Origin: Alphaproteobacteria bacterium
GTDB taxonomy: Bacteria; Pseudomonadota; Alphaproteobacteria; JAEUKQ01; JAIBAD01
Reading direction: 5' to 3'
DNA length: 42,787 nt
Assembly: GCA_019695395.1 (NCBI GenBank)
Contig: JAIBAD010000012.1
Span: 1-42,787, forward strand
Shown: positions 17,460 through 24,972 of the stretch, one piece after another
Position numbering within the stretch: the stretch's first letter is position 1
How the letters are laid out: the number at the start of each line of letters is the position of its first letter
Program-made: the position numbers and the translations under genes
The notes under the pieces: model-generated
Told to the model about the DNA's origin: nothing
What the model saw: only the letters and a program-made list of their open reading frames with translations
The model's database searches: none

Positions 17460-18296
17460 TTATTTTATTTTAGCTTGTCTTGTCCGATAAAGGAAATAAA
17501 TAATAATAATCCAATAGCCGGCATATAATAATCCTTCAATCAAAGTTGGTTGTGCTTTATAACCTGTTAACGCTGGCAATAATCCACCCAACATATGATC
17601 ATCAAGAATAAAGCTTGTATCCCATAAATTATCTGTAATTGGAATCCATTCAAGGGATATCATTTTATCGATAGCAGTCATAAATAAGGCTGCAGCTAAA
17701 AAAAGCAAAATGATTTCTGTAATACGGAAAAAAGTACGCCATGAAAAATATTGATATCCAAGCTGGAGTAAATAAAAAGTAAAACCGGCTAAAATAAAAC
17801 CTATAAGAGCCCCTCCGGTAAAATATTGAATACTGAAAAAATCTTTTAATCCTTGCCCAACCCCATATAAAAATATTACTGTTTCACTTCCCTCACGGGC
17901 TATGGCTATAGCTGATAAGAAAAAGATACCCCACCAGCTTTGGTCTTGAAGTTTTATATTTAATTCTTGATGAAGTTCTGATTTAAGATAACGTCCATGT
18001 TGGCGCATCCAGAAGACCATCTGAACAATTAAAATAGCAGCGATTGAAACAATAATTAAATGAAAATATTCTTGGGCATTTCCTTCTAAAACAGAAGAAA
18101 ATCCCATAATAATTGTACCTAATATAACAGCGGCTACCAATCCAGCACCCACACCAAACCATAAATACTTTTGAGCATTGAAAGCTTGGGGATTAGATTT
18201 GATCCAACTGTAAAGAATACCAATAACCAACATGGCTTCAATACTTTCACGCCATACAATAAAAAATGCCTGACCAAATAAAGGATTATTTATCAT
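17460..18296 (-). CDS. ftrC: FTR1-family high-affinity iron permease
   Basis: An inner-membrane permease of 278 residues with about seven hydrophobic segments. Both diagnostic R-E-x-x-E iron-passage motifs are present: RESIE (16-20) and REGSE (134-138). In the Ftr system it works with the periplasmic iron protein FtrA, the cupredoxin FtrB and the electron carrier FtrD to import iron oxidised in the periplasm. It is 12 bases downstream of ftrB. Confidence 0.92.
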   Translation of the reverse strand: MINNPLFGQAFFIVWRESIEAMLVIGILYSWIKSNPQAFNAQKYLWFGVGAGLVAAVILGTIIMGFSSVLEGNAQEYFHLIIVSIAAILIVQMVFWMRQHGRYLKSELHQELNIKLQDQSWWGIFFLSAIAIAREGSETVIFLYGVGQGLKDFFSIQYFTGGALIGFILAGFTFYLLQLGYQYFSWRTFFRITEIILLFLAAALFMTAIDKMISLEWIPITDNLWDTSFILDDHMLGGLLPALTGYKAQPTLIEGLLYAGYWIIIIYFLYRTRQAKIK

Positions 18297-18308
18297 TTTA
18301 TCTTACTC

Positions 18309-18641
18309 TTATTCCGCAATAATTAAACCTTGACCAATATCCATATGAAATTCATCAAAGAATTTATATTGACCTGGTTTTAAAGCATGAATGACAACAA
18401 AAGAAGATGCTCCAGGACCTAATACTTTTTCCTTACGTAATTCAATACTTTCAAATTCAATAGGTGACGTACCAATATTAAAGATTTCTATCTTAAATCT
18501 TTGTCCTGCCGGTACTTTAATTTCTATAGGATTAAGCACACCATCTTTAATTTCAAGCCGAAAAGTTTTAAGCTCTTCAGCTTGTCCTCTGTTACCTAAA
18601 AAAATTATTGCACATAAAACAAAAGCAATAAAAATTTTCAT
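18309..18641 (-). CDS. ftrB: FtrB-like periplasmic cupredoxin
   Basis: A 110-residue protein with a signal peptide (about 1-21, ending GQA-E) and a cupredoxin_1 domain: FRLEIKDGVLNPIEIKVPAGQRFKIEIFNIGTSPIEFES, then KPGQYKFFDEFHMD. In Ftr systems this small protein is proposed to oxidise ferrous iron or relay electrons at the permease. The canonical Cys of blue copper proteins is not obvious, as expected for this subfamily. The start codon shares one base with the ftrA stop, implying translational coupling. Confidence 0.85.
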   Translation of the reverse strand: MKIFIAFVLCAIIFLGNRGQAEELKTFRLEIKDGVLNPIEIKVPAGQRFKIEIFNIGTSPIEFESIELRKEKVLGPGASSFVVIHALKPGQYKFFDEFHMDIGQGLIIAE

Positions 18642-19249
18642 TAATAACTACCTTTTTTACCAATACCAGCAAAAACAAAATCATATTCGACATTAATAGG
18701 TTTAAACCACGCACCAACACCGGTTTCTTTATCAACATGGCGACCAAATTCCCCATGCGAATGCATCATCGTATGGTCATCATGTTTGGGGTCATTGCTT
18801 TTTTCCGATTTATGTTTTTCATGAGCATTAGGTGCTTCTACATTTAATTTAAGCTTATAACGACCATTACCCTTCAATTTTACATTATCACCATAATGAG
18901 GACCATCACTTGCAACCATAGGCATCATATGTCCTTTGATTGTTTCTTTTTCACCTTCTTTGATTAATTCATAATGGACAACCAAATAGGGCATCCAAGA
19001 ACCTTCGGCAAATCCATTAGGATTATCTTGGACAGCACTTATATCAGCCTCTAAATGAATATCAGAATCTTCAGCTTTGCGCATAATACCTTCAGGATCC
19101 ATTTTAATAGGTTGAAGATAAACAGCTGCTATTTCTATACCATCTTGGATTTTTGGTTCCCCAATTGGATATTCTGCAGCTAAAACTAAACTATTTAAAG
19201 CTAAATAAGATATGCATATAGCACTTAATTTTAAAATTTTTCTGGTCAT
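18641..19249 (-). CDS. ftrA: P19 / FtrA-type periplasmic iron-transport protein
   Basis: A 202-residue exported protein with a signal peptide (about 1-24, LVLAAEYPIG). It matches the P19/Tp34 family that binds Cu/Fe through conserved His, Met and Glu/Asp residues. GHMMPMVASDGPHYGDNVKL and PYLVVHYEL are characteristic. A His-rich insert (HEKHKSEKSNDPKHDDHTMMHSHGEF, compressed here to its extent around residues 143-168) may act as an additional metal-binding loop. It is first in the operon and is preceded by a promoter overlapped by a Fur box. Confidence 0.88.
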   Translation of the reverse strand: MTRKILKLSAICISYLALNSLVLAAEYPIGEPKIQDGIEIAAVYLQPIKMDPEGIMRKAEDSDIHLEADISAVQDNPNGFAEGSWMPYLVVHYELIKEGEKETIKGHMMPMVASDGPHYGDNVKLKGNGRYKLKLNVEAPNAHEKHKSEKSNDPKHDDHTMMHSHGEFGRHVDKETGVGAWFKPINVEYDFVFAGIGKKGSY

Positions 19250-19314
19250 TTTTTCTCATTCTTTAATTTTTAATATTATCCAATATTCATAGAAAATAAT
19301 GATTTCTCTAAAAC

Positions 19315-19334
19315 GATAATGAGAATTATTCTCA
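19315..19334 (-). promoter_or_regulatory. Fur box in the ftrABCD promoter
   Basis: The plus strand reads GATAATGAGAATTATTCTC at 19315-19333, matching the 19-bp Fur consensus (GATAATGATAATCATTATC) at 16 positions. The core TGAGAAT-T-ATTCTCA (19320-19334) is a perfect 7-1-7 inverted repeat. It covers the predicted -10 of the operon about 70 bases before ftrA, the right position for iron-dependent repression. Confidence 0.85.
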
Positions 19335-19354
19335 AAATACCATTCTATTGTCAA
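19325..19354 (-). promoter_or_regulatory. Promoter of ftrABCD
   Basis: On the minus strand -35 TTGACA (19354-19349) is followed after 18 bases by -10 AATAAT (19330-19325). The -10 lies within the Fur box. It matches a housekeeping sigma promoter at 11 of 12 positions. Confidence 0.75.
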
Positions 19355-19381
19355 GCTATTAAAAAAATTACTTATATAACT

Positions 19382-19894
19382 TCAAAAATTTATTAGTTTT
19401 GACGATAAATTTGAAAGATATTTATCTAATGTAATATGGGGATAATAAAATAAATGACACAAAATTCTAACAAAAGGATTTTGTGCTTTGATATATTGAG
19501 TTAGAATCAATGTTGTTCTTTTATTAGATTTGTTTTCATATAAATTAATTTTATAACCTTTACTATACCAAATTTTATTATCTTCTATTTCATAACAACA
19601 ATAATATGGTTCATTTTGTAATTTATAACTAATATAACGATCTTTTTTTAGATATTCTACCCAACTTTGCTTTATATTTATTTGATTAAAAAGATGAATT
19701 TTTTCTGGATCTAATTTAATTCCTATAATTTTATGGCAATCCTTTAAAATTATATTTTGGAGATCCTTTAAAGAAACATTAAAAACCTTTTGTCTTTGTC
19801 CAGTTTTAAGAATTGGTAAATAACGCCCAACACCATAGGTAAAAAAGCTTGTTACTACCTTTATTGTAATAAAATAAGGCCAAAATTTCATCAC
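19382..19894 (-). CDS. Uncharacterised protein with N-terminal hydrophobic segment, possibly SRPBCC-fold
   Basis: A 170-residue protein that I do not recognise. An N-terminal hydrophobic stretch (about 3-20) suggests a membrane anchor or signal. The rest alternates predicted strands (FNVSLKDLQNII, DRYISYKLQ, YYCCYEIEDNKIWYSKGYKINLYE, RTTLILTQYI) and ends with a long helix (HITLDKYLSNLSSKL). That order recalls small START/SRPBCC lipid- or polyketide-binding proteins, but no motif proves it. It reads toward the ftr operon and diverges from the oxygenase gene at 20061. Codon use is strongly AT-biased like its surroundings. Real-gene status rests on length. Confidence 0.55.
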   Translation of the reverse strand: MMKFWPYFITIKVVTSFFTYGVGRYLPILKTGQRQKVFNVSLKDLQNIILKDCHKIIGIKLDPEKIHLFNQINIKQSWVEYLKKDRYISYKLQNEPYYCCYEIEDNKIWYSKGYKINLYENKSNKRTTLILTQYIKAQNPFVRILCHLFYYPHITLDKYLSNLSSKLINF

Positions 19895-20060
19895 AGTTTC
19901 TTAAAAATTCTTAAAAGAAATATTTAGGAAAAATACAATTCACATTTAGTTTAAATAATTTATAATATAAAAAATAAAAAAATTAATCTATAATTAACCA
20001 ATATCATATATTTTATTTATTTTTAAAAATTAACATTATTTCATATTATGGATATTTAAA

Positions 20061-20846
20061 GTGACTCTTATTTCCTTATTACAAAATGAAAATACTCATC
20101 CTTTAACAAACAATATTAATTTTACACTAAGTAATTTTTGGAAAGACTCTTTATCTGTTCCAGAAACAACATATCATTATTATAACAATTTTAAAAAATA
20201 TGGTGTTGTTAGTATTCGCTCTTTTATTCCGCAAAATATTTATGATCAAATTGCCCAAGAATGTATGGATTCGTTAAAAAATTATTCTATCAGGCGAGAT
20301 TTAACAGAAAATGAAACGGGTGATTCCCCAAGACATATGTTTAATGTAAGAAGAAATGATATTTTAAAAAATAGCCCAACTATTGATACAATTTATCAAA
20401 ATCATTTATTCTTGAATTTACTTTCCAAAATTGCAGGGGAACAAGTAATCCCTTGTCCTTATTTACCTGAACAATTTCTTATTACTCATCTTTCTAAACC
20501 CGGAGATACGCAAGGATGGCATGTAGATGATTATGCGATTGCTGTTATTTGGGTTGTCAAAGCACCCCAAGATCCAGCAGCCGGTGGCTTTTTACAAATT
20601 ATACAAGATTGTGTTAAATCTAAACCCGTAGATATTTTTAAAACAATTATTGAAAATCCCATAGAATCTTATCCTTGTATTCCCCAAGATGTTTATTTGT
20701 TAAAAACAGATACAAATTTACATCAAGTTTATCCTATTAGGAAATCTGGCGAAGAACGTATCATTCTTAATATGACCTTTGCAACAGAATCAGATCTTAA
20801 AAAATCTCATATCGATCATAGTTCTATCGAATTATTGTGGGGATAG
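20061..20846 (+). CDS. BesD/HalD-like Fe(II)/2-oxoglutarate-dependent oxygenase (hydroxylase-type)
   Basis: A 261-residue cupin-fold oxygenase. GWHVDDYAIAVIW supplies His154 and Asp156. LHQVYPIRKSGEERIILNMTF supplies the distal His221, with Arg227 or Arg233 as 2-oxoglutarate ligand. The first and second His are 67 residues apart, which matches the BesD amino-acid halogenase as I recall it (H137/H204). There Gly replaces the Asp to leave room for chloride. Here the carboxylate is present (H-x-D...H), so hydroxylation rather than chlorination is expected. The substrate is unknown; relatives act on free cationic amino acids. The start codon here is GTG (gtgactctt), chosen as the first start in frame. 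Confidence 0.75.
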   Translation: MTLISLLQNENTHPLTNNINFTLSNFWKDSLSVPETTYHYYNNFKKYGVVSIRSFIPQNIYDQIAQECMDSLKNYSIRRDLTENETGDSPRHMFNVRRNDILKNSPTIDTIYQNHLFLNLLSKIAGEQVIPCPYLPEQFLITHLSKPGDTQGWHVDDYAIAVIWVVKAPQDPAAGGFLQIIQDCVKSKPVDIFKTIIENPIESYPCIPQDVYLLKTDTNLHQVYPIRKSGEERIILNMTFATESDLKKSHIDHSSIELLWG

Positions 20847-20999
20847 TTTCTAATAAATCGATTATTCATTAGATTATTAAATAAAATTTTATTCTTTATC
20901 AGTTTTTTATATCTTTCTCTTTAATATATTATTGTTTTCTTACTTATATTTGTTCATTCATAAAGTTACTAATAATTATAGTTTAAGGAGCGTTTTTTT

Positions 21000-21206
21000 A
21001 TGAATAAAGAACAAATTGAAGGTAAGTTTGATCAATTAAAGGGTCAAATCAAAAAAATGTGGGGCAATCTCACTGATGATGAAATTTCACTTTATAACGG
21101 TGAAAAAGATAAATTTTACGGTAAACTTAAAGAAAAATACGGCATAGCTAAAGAAGAAGCAGAAAGCCGTCTTAAAGAATTAGAAGATAACGATTATCAA
21201 AATTAA
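21000..21206 (+). CDS. CsbD family stress-response protein
   Basis: A 68-residue, highly charged, soluble protein. It has the family pattern NKEQIEGKFDQLKGQIKKMWGNLTDDE then a KxxFYGKLKEKYGIAKEEAE helix. CsbD proteins were first seen as members of the general stress regulon of Bacillus and are induced by many stresses; molecular function is unknown. A strong AAGGAG (20985-20990) lies nine bases before the ATG. It is the first of three consecutive plus-strand genes (csbD, a 49-residue Asn/Pro/Gln-rich protein, yfdX) that may form a stress locus. Confidence 0.93.
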   Translation: MNKEQIEGKFDQLKGQIKKMWGNLTDDEISLYNGEKDKFYGKLKEKYGIAKEEAESRLKELEDNDYQN

Positions 21207-21230
21207 TATAACAGATGAGTCTTGAACTTT

Positions 21231-21256
21231 TAATTTTTATATAAAAATTATTCTTT
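21231..21256 (+). terminator. Weak AT-only hairpin after csbD
   Basis: TAATTTTTAT followed directly by ATAAAAATTA is a perfect 20-base palindrome (21231-21250), followed by TTCTTTT. Lacking G-C pairs, it could be a weak terminator or merely AT-rich spacer. Confidence 0.3.
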
Positions 21257-21350
21257 TAAAAAAAGTCCTGATCGATTCATTATATTAAAATCCTATATCT
21301 TAATTATCTTCACAAAAACTTTATCCATTTAAATTTTAAGGAGTTCTATT

Positions 21351-21500
21351 ATGAATAACAACCAACAAAATAACCCAAACAAAAATCCAAGTAACCCAAG
21401 CAATAACCCAAATCAGCGTCCACAAAATCCACAAAATCCACAACAAAATCCTAACCAAAACACTCCAAGAAACGAACCTAACAATAAATACGGCGCTTAA
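21351..21500 (+). CDS. Asn/Pro/Gln-rich low-complexity small protein (49 residues)
   Basis: An ORF of 49 codons preceded by TAAGGAG, with AAGGAG ending eight bases before the ATG, and followed by a strong terminator 18 bases after its stop. The residues are 19 Asn, 10 Pro and 8 Gln (37 of 49), in repeats such as NPQNPQQNPNQ, ending NNKYGA. There is no signal peptide or hydrophobic segment, so it should be a soluble disordered cytosolic protein. The dedicated ribosome site and terminator argue that it is real. I do not know a family for it. Neighbouring csbD and yfdX suggest a stress role, but this is inference. Confidence 0.7.
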   Translation: MNNNQQNNPNKNPSNPSNNPNQRPQNPQNPQQNPNQNTPRNEPNNKYGA

Positions 21501-21518
21501 TTAAGGGTATAAAGAAAT

Positions 21519-21545
21519 AAAGCCGGATTTTTTATCCGGCTTTCT
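21519..21545 (+). terminator. Rho-independent terminator after the Asn/Pro/Gln-rich gene
   Basis: AAAGCCGGAT (21519-21528) pairs perfectly with ATCCGGCTTT (21534-21543) around a T5 loop, a ten-base stem. The downstream tail is short and mixed (TTTCTCTTG). It separates the small gene from yfdX. Confidence 0.85.
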
Positions 21546-21584
21546 CTTGTCTAGATAAATTTGTTAATTGAAAGGAAAATGGGG

Positions 21585-22478
21585 ATGAAAATTCATTATT
21601 ATATATCTACTATTTTAAGTGGTATGATATTAGTATCAACACCATCATTTGGACAAACTCCGCAAACCAATCCTAATAATGATAATAATAATATTGTAAC
21701 AGATACTGTTAAAAAAACAAACCCTGCCGCAGTCAAAGATCAAACAAGCATTGATAAAAATGTTGAAAGTTTTCTTGATCATATAAATTCTGCTAGAGTT
21801 GCTTTAGCGATGCAAAATAGCAATCTTGCCAAGCAACATGTTACTGAAGCAAGAACGACTTTAACCAAAGTTAAAAATTTAACTGCGGAACAACGAAGGG
21901 TATCCCAAGTTAGATTTGGTAGTGTTACGTATAATTATGGTACAGAAAAAAGACCATATTATTTTCCAGTGAAAACTGGCCCGGTTAAATTTAAAGAATT
22001 AGATACCGGGTCAAAAAATAGTTTGGCTGTAAGCGATGCGGAAATGGTTTATTTAACTGTTGATCTTACAGATAACCAAGCAGATAAATATTTAGATCAA
22101 GCAGAAACTGCTCTTAAAAATAATGATTTAAAAGCAGCAGATGAAAATTTGGATGATTTAACTGATGATATTATTGATGTTGATAGCAAAGTGTCCCTAC
22201 CTTTAGATAAGGCACGTGATAATATCGCTCTTGCCCGCCATTTTATTCAAACAGCCAATTATGATGGAGCAAGATATGCTTTAAGTCATGCAGATGACGC
22301 CTTAGATGAACTTGAGGATAGTAATCAATATCAAGCACGTAAGGCAACTGTAACAACAATGCGTAAAAACGTTCAATCCATGGAAAATTTAGTAAGCAAA
22401 AAAGATCCAACCATGCTTGAAAAAGCAGATGCTGAATTAAACCAATGGTGGGAAGAACTTAAAAGCTGGGCTCAATAA
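21585..22478 (+). CDS. YfdX family exported protein
   Basis: The mature protein should be periplasmic: signal peptide about residues 1-24 (MKIHYYISTILSGMILVSTP then SFGQ), then a disordered Gln/Asn/Pro/Asp stretch, then two helical YfdX-type repeats. These have the pattern INSARVALAMQNSNLAKQHV and AETALKNNDLKAADENL, later RHFIQTANYDGARYALSHA. YfdX in enterics is controlled by acid/EvgA signals, and family members have been proposed as periplasmic stress proteins; the activity is unknown. I chose the ATG at 21585, the best distance (10 bases) from GAAAGGA (21570-21575). An upstream ATG at 21579 and a TTG at 21561 are less likely. A terminator follows. Confidence 0.85.
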   Translation: MKIHYYISTILSGMILVSTPSFGQTPQTNPNNDNNNIVTDTVKKTNPAAVKDQTSIDKNVESFLDHINSARVALAMQNSNLAKQHVTEARTTLTKVKNLTAEQRRVSQVRFGSVTYNYGTEKRPYYFPVKTGPVKFKELDTGSKNSLAVSDAEMVYLTVDLTDNQADKYLDQAETALKNNDLKAADENLDDLTDDIIDVDSKVSLPLDKARDNIALARHFIQTANYDGARYALSHADDALDELEDSNQYQARKATVTTMRKNVQSMENLVSKKDPTMLEKADAELNQWWEELKSWAQ

Positions 22479-22500
22479 AAAAATATACTATCTAAATTAT

Positions 22501-22540
22501 AAAAAAGACTTAAGATTATTTTATCTTGGGTCTTTTTTAT
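22501..22540. terminator. Bidirectional terminator between yfdX and yqhA-like gene
   Basis: AAAAAAGACTTAAGAT (22501-22516) pairs with ATCTTGGGTCTTTTTT (22523-22538), with a small internal mismatch. The arms give U-rich tails on either strand. The genes are convergent here. Confidence 0.8.
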
Positions 22541-22550
22541 AAAATATATA

Positions 22551-23078
22551 TTATAAATTTGATTTTTTCTTAAGCATCTTGGCACCCATAGCAATACGAT
22601 CCATTAACGCAAGAAGCATACCGGATATAACAAAAACTATGTGAATAATAACCATCCATTTAACTTTATGCTCTGATACTTTTTCAATATCCATAAATAT
22701 TTTAAGTAAATGTATACCTGAAATTGCAACAATTGACGCAACCAATTTTAACTTTAATGTGGTAAAATCTACGCTTCCTTTCCATTCAAATTCATCCTCG
22801 CTCTTTGCAATATTCATTTTTGAAACAAAATTCTCATACCCAGAAAAAATAACAATAATTACAAGATTACCAGCAAGTGATAAGTCGATTAATGACAAAA
22901 CACCAAGCACCGCATCACTTTGGTCAATGTTAGGAATAGCAAGAATAAAGTGCCACAATTCTTGCACAAAACTACATAGTAAAACAATTAGGGCACCGGC
23001 TAACCCTATGTAAAAAGGGGCCATTAACCAACGGCTTGCAAAAAGACCACGTTCAATAATATTTTCAATTCTTAACAT
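22551..23078 (-). CDS. YqhA / UPF0114 family membrane protein
   Basis: An integral membrane protein of 175 residues with three or four hydrophobic segments. The family start (LRIENIIERGLFASRWLMAPFYIGLAGALIVLL), the central DLSLAGNLVIIVIFSGYENFVSK, and the LKLKLVASIVAISGIHLLKIFM block are typical of TIGR00645/UPF0114. Function is not established. It is transcribed toward yfdX and away from the MscS channel start, in a run of three minus-strand genes (DUF4385, MscS, YqhA) with separate spacing of 70-150 bases. Confidence 0.9.
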   Translation of the reverse strand: MLRIENIIERGLFASRWLMAPFYIGLAGALIVLLCSFVQELWHFILAIPNIDQSDAVLGVLSLIDLSLAGNLVIIVIFSGYENFVSKMNIAKSEDEFEWKGSVDFTTLKLKLVASIVAISGIHLLKIFMDIEKVSEHKVKWMVIIHIVFVISGMLLALMDRIAMGAKMLKKKSNL

Positions 23079-23227
23079 TATGATATCCCCATTTTAAAGA
23101 CTTCTTTAAAATCAGGATTATTTCTTTTATTTAGTATGTCAAGGTCTTTGTTTAAGCAATTAACCAAATCAATTTATTTTAATCTGATTATTTAAGAATA
23201 CCAAGATACTTATAAATAAAAATTTAT

Positions 23228-24322
23228 TTATGTATGAGATATAGTTTTAGCCTGAGATAATATTTGAGGTGGCATAAGAGGTTTGTTTTTTTCTGTTTGC
23301 TGAAGATATTTGACCAACTGTTCCCGCATAAAACAACGCAATTTCCATAAAGCTGAAGAATTTGCTGCACTGACTGTAACCTGTAATTCAAGAATGTTTT
23401 CTTTACTTCCTGTTACTAATAATTCGCATCTCTTTCCATCCCAAAATGATGATTCTTTTATAATACGTTTAGTTTCATCCCGCAATCTATCGATATCAAT
23501 CTTATAATTTGTATAGAGCATAATTGTTCCATACATATCTGGCTCCCGATATGTCCAATTTTCAAATGGATTTTCCATAAAATAACTTAAAGGTACAACT
23601 AATCTTCGTAGGTCCCATAATTTAACAACAACATAATTGGTACTAATTTCATCTACTGTACCAAATTCATTTTGAACTACGACCTCATCACCTAAAAGTA
23701 TTGGTTGGGTTAGAGCTAATTGCATACCAGCAATAATGTTTGATAAAGTTGATTTTGACGCAAAACCTAAAATAATTCCAGCAACACCTGCTGATGCAAA
23801 CAAGCTCATCCCTAATTCTCTAAGGCCTGGAATAACCACAGCTATTCCAAGTAATGTAATAATAATGATTATTACAAGAATAATTCGTCTAAGTACCCTG
23901 ACTTGCGTTTTAAGTCTGCGAGCACGTAATATATCGCGGATATTTTTTTCTTGAGTTTGAAGTAAAGTATAACGCTGTTCTAACCAATCGGCAAAAGCAT
24001 AAGCCAGTTGATTGATAAGCCATCCACAAGATATAACAGCTAAGATTTTTAAACCTAGATTTAATCTAATGGCCCAAACACCTACGATATGTGTTAAAGG
24101 CAATACTGCTAAAAGTGATATAATAACAAGTAAACTATATAAAGGTCTTGAAAGATTTTTAATAATTTTTTCATTAAGTTCAAAATGAAATAAACGCTGG
24201 GAACGTTTTAAAATTTTAAGAATTAATAATTGAACAACTTTACTTAAACCAAAAGCTATTAAGACCAAAAGCAAATCTTGGCCTACGATAAAGAGAAAAT
24301 CTAAATTAAAATAATTTCTCAT
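23228..24322 (-). CDS. MscS-family mechanosensitive ion channel
   Basis: A 364-residue membrane protein with four to five N-terminal hydrophobic segments. The pore-lining TM3 and beta domain are the MscS signature: ASAGVAGIILGFASKSTLSNIIAGMQLALTQPILLGDEV, then GTVDEISTNYVVVKLWDLRRLVVPLSYFMENPFENWT. The C-terminal vestibule domain is short. Such channels release osmolytes under hypo-osmotic shock. It is a medium-length member, closer to YnaI/YbdG-like architecture than to the 286-residue MscS; exact subfamily is not assigned. Confidence 0.92.
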   Translation of the reverse strand: MRNYFNLDFLFIVGQDLLLVLIAFGLSKVVQLLILKILKRSQRLFHFELNEKIIKNLSRPLYSLLVIISLLAVLPLTHIVGVWAIRLNLGLKILAVISCGWLINQLAYAFADWLEQRYTLLQTQEKNIRDILRARRLKTQVRVLRRIILVIIIIITLLGIAVVIPGLRELGMSLFASAGVAGIILGFASKSTLSNIIAGMQLALTQPILLGDEVVVQNEFGTVDEISTNYVVVKLWDLRRLVVPLSYFMENPFENWTYREPDMYGTIMLYTNYKIDIDRLRDETKRIIKESSFWDGKRCELLVTGSKENILELQVTVSAANSSALWKLRCFMREQLVKYLQQTEKNKPLMPPQILSQAKTISHT

Positions 24323-24392
24323 AAAAATAGTTGACCATTTTTAATCATAAATATTCTATATGATTTCGTTATGCCAAATAATTTAATATTAT

Positions 24393-24869
24393 TTATCCAT
24401 ACATCATTTTCCATTGTTGTTTTAATTTTTTATATTTAGGATGTGCTTCGGCTCTCTGCCATTTTTGAAAAAATATCTCTGCACTTTTCGCTTTTTCCTC
24501 GTCACCTGTTCCCCTTTCTAATAAATGATAATCTCCTTTAGCATACTTACGCCCCCCCTTATAATTCGCATAACGTCTTGCCCTTGTAAAACCCATCTGC
24601 AAATATTTTCTTGCCATATCTGCTCCAACAAATTCATTTCGGGTTAAATATTTTAAAAACATTTTATATATTATTTGGCTACTTTTTATTGCGATTTCTG
24701 GATTTTTAAATCGCCAATAAGGTAGAATCTCCTTTTTATATGGATTACACATAAGCACACCTTGCTCCCCTTTACCAACATAATAAGCTTCTGGATGTTG
24801 GCGATAATCTATATTACTTTTCCATCTATATTTTTTATGATTAAAATTCAAATAAGAAGGTCTGGTCAT
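24393..24869 (-). CDS. DUF4385 family protein
   Basis: A 158-residue soluble protein of unknown function. Distinctive segments match DUF4385: YRWKSNIDYRQHPEAYYVGKGEQGVL, then NPYKKEILPYWRFKNPEIA, then EFVGADMARKYLQMGFTRARRYANYKGGRKY. It is rich in aromatic and basic residues. It lies divergent from the FAD monooxygenase gene, with about 100 bases between the starts. Confidence 0.88.
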   Translation of the reverse strand: MTRPSYLNFNHKKYRWKSNIDYRQHPEAYYVGKGEQGVLMCNPYKKEILPYWRFKNPEIAIKSSQIIYKMFLKYLTRNEFVGADMARKYLQMGFTRARRYANYKGGRKYAKGDYHLLERGTGDEEKAKSAEIFFQKWQRAEAHPKYKKLKQQWKMMYG

Positions 24870-24972
24870 ACTAAATAATATAATTTTATTTATAGTTTTT
24901 CTATTAATCGGTTAGTATAATTAATAAAAATCAAATAATTTTGTTATAATAACAAAAATCAGGGAGAATAAT

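Noticed and set aside
20514-20540. Amino-acid halogenase reading of the BesD-like enzyme
   Set aside because: Halogenases of this family need Gly or Ala at the second position of the H-x-G motif for chloride; here it is Asp156.
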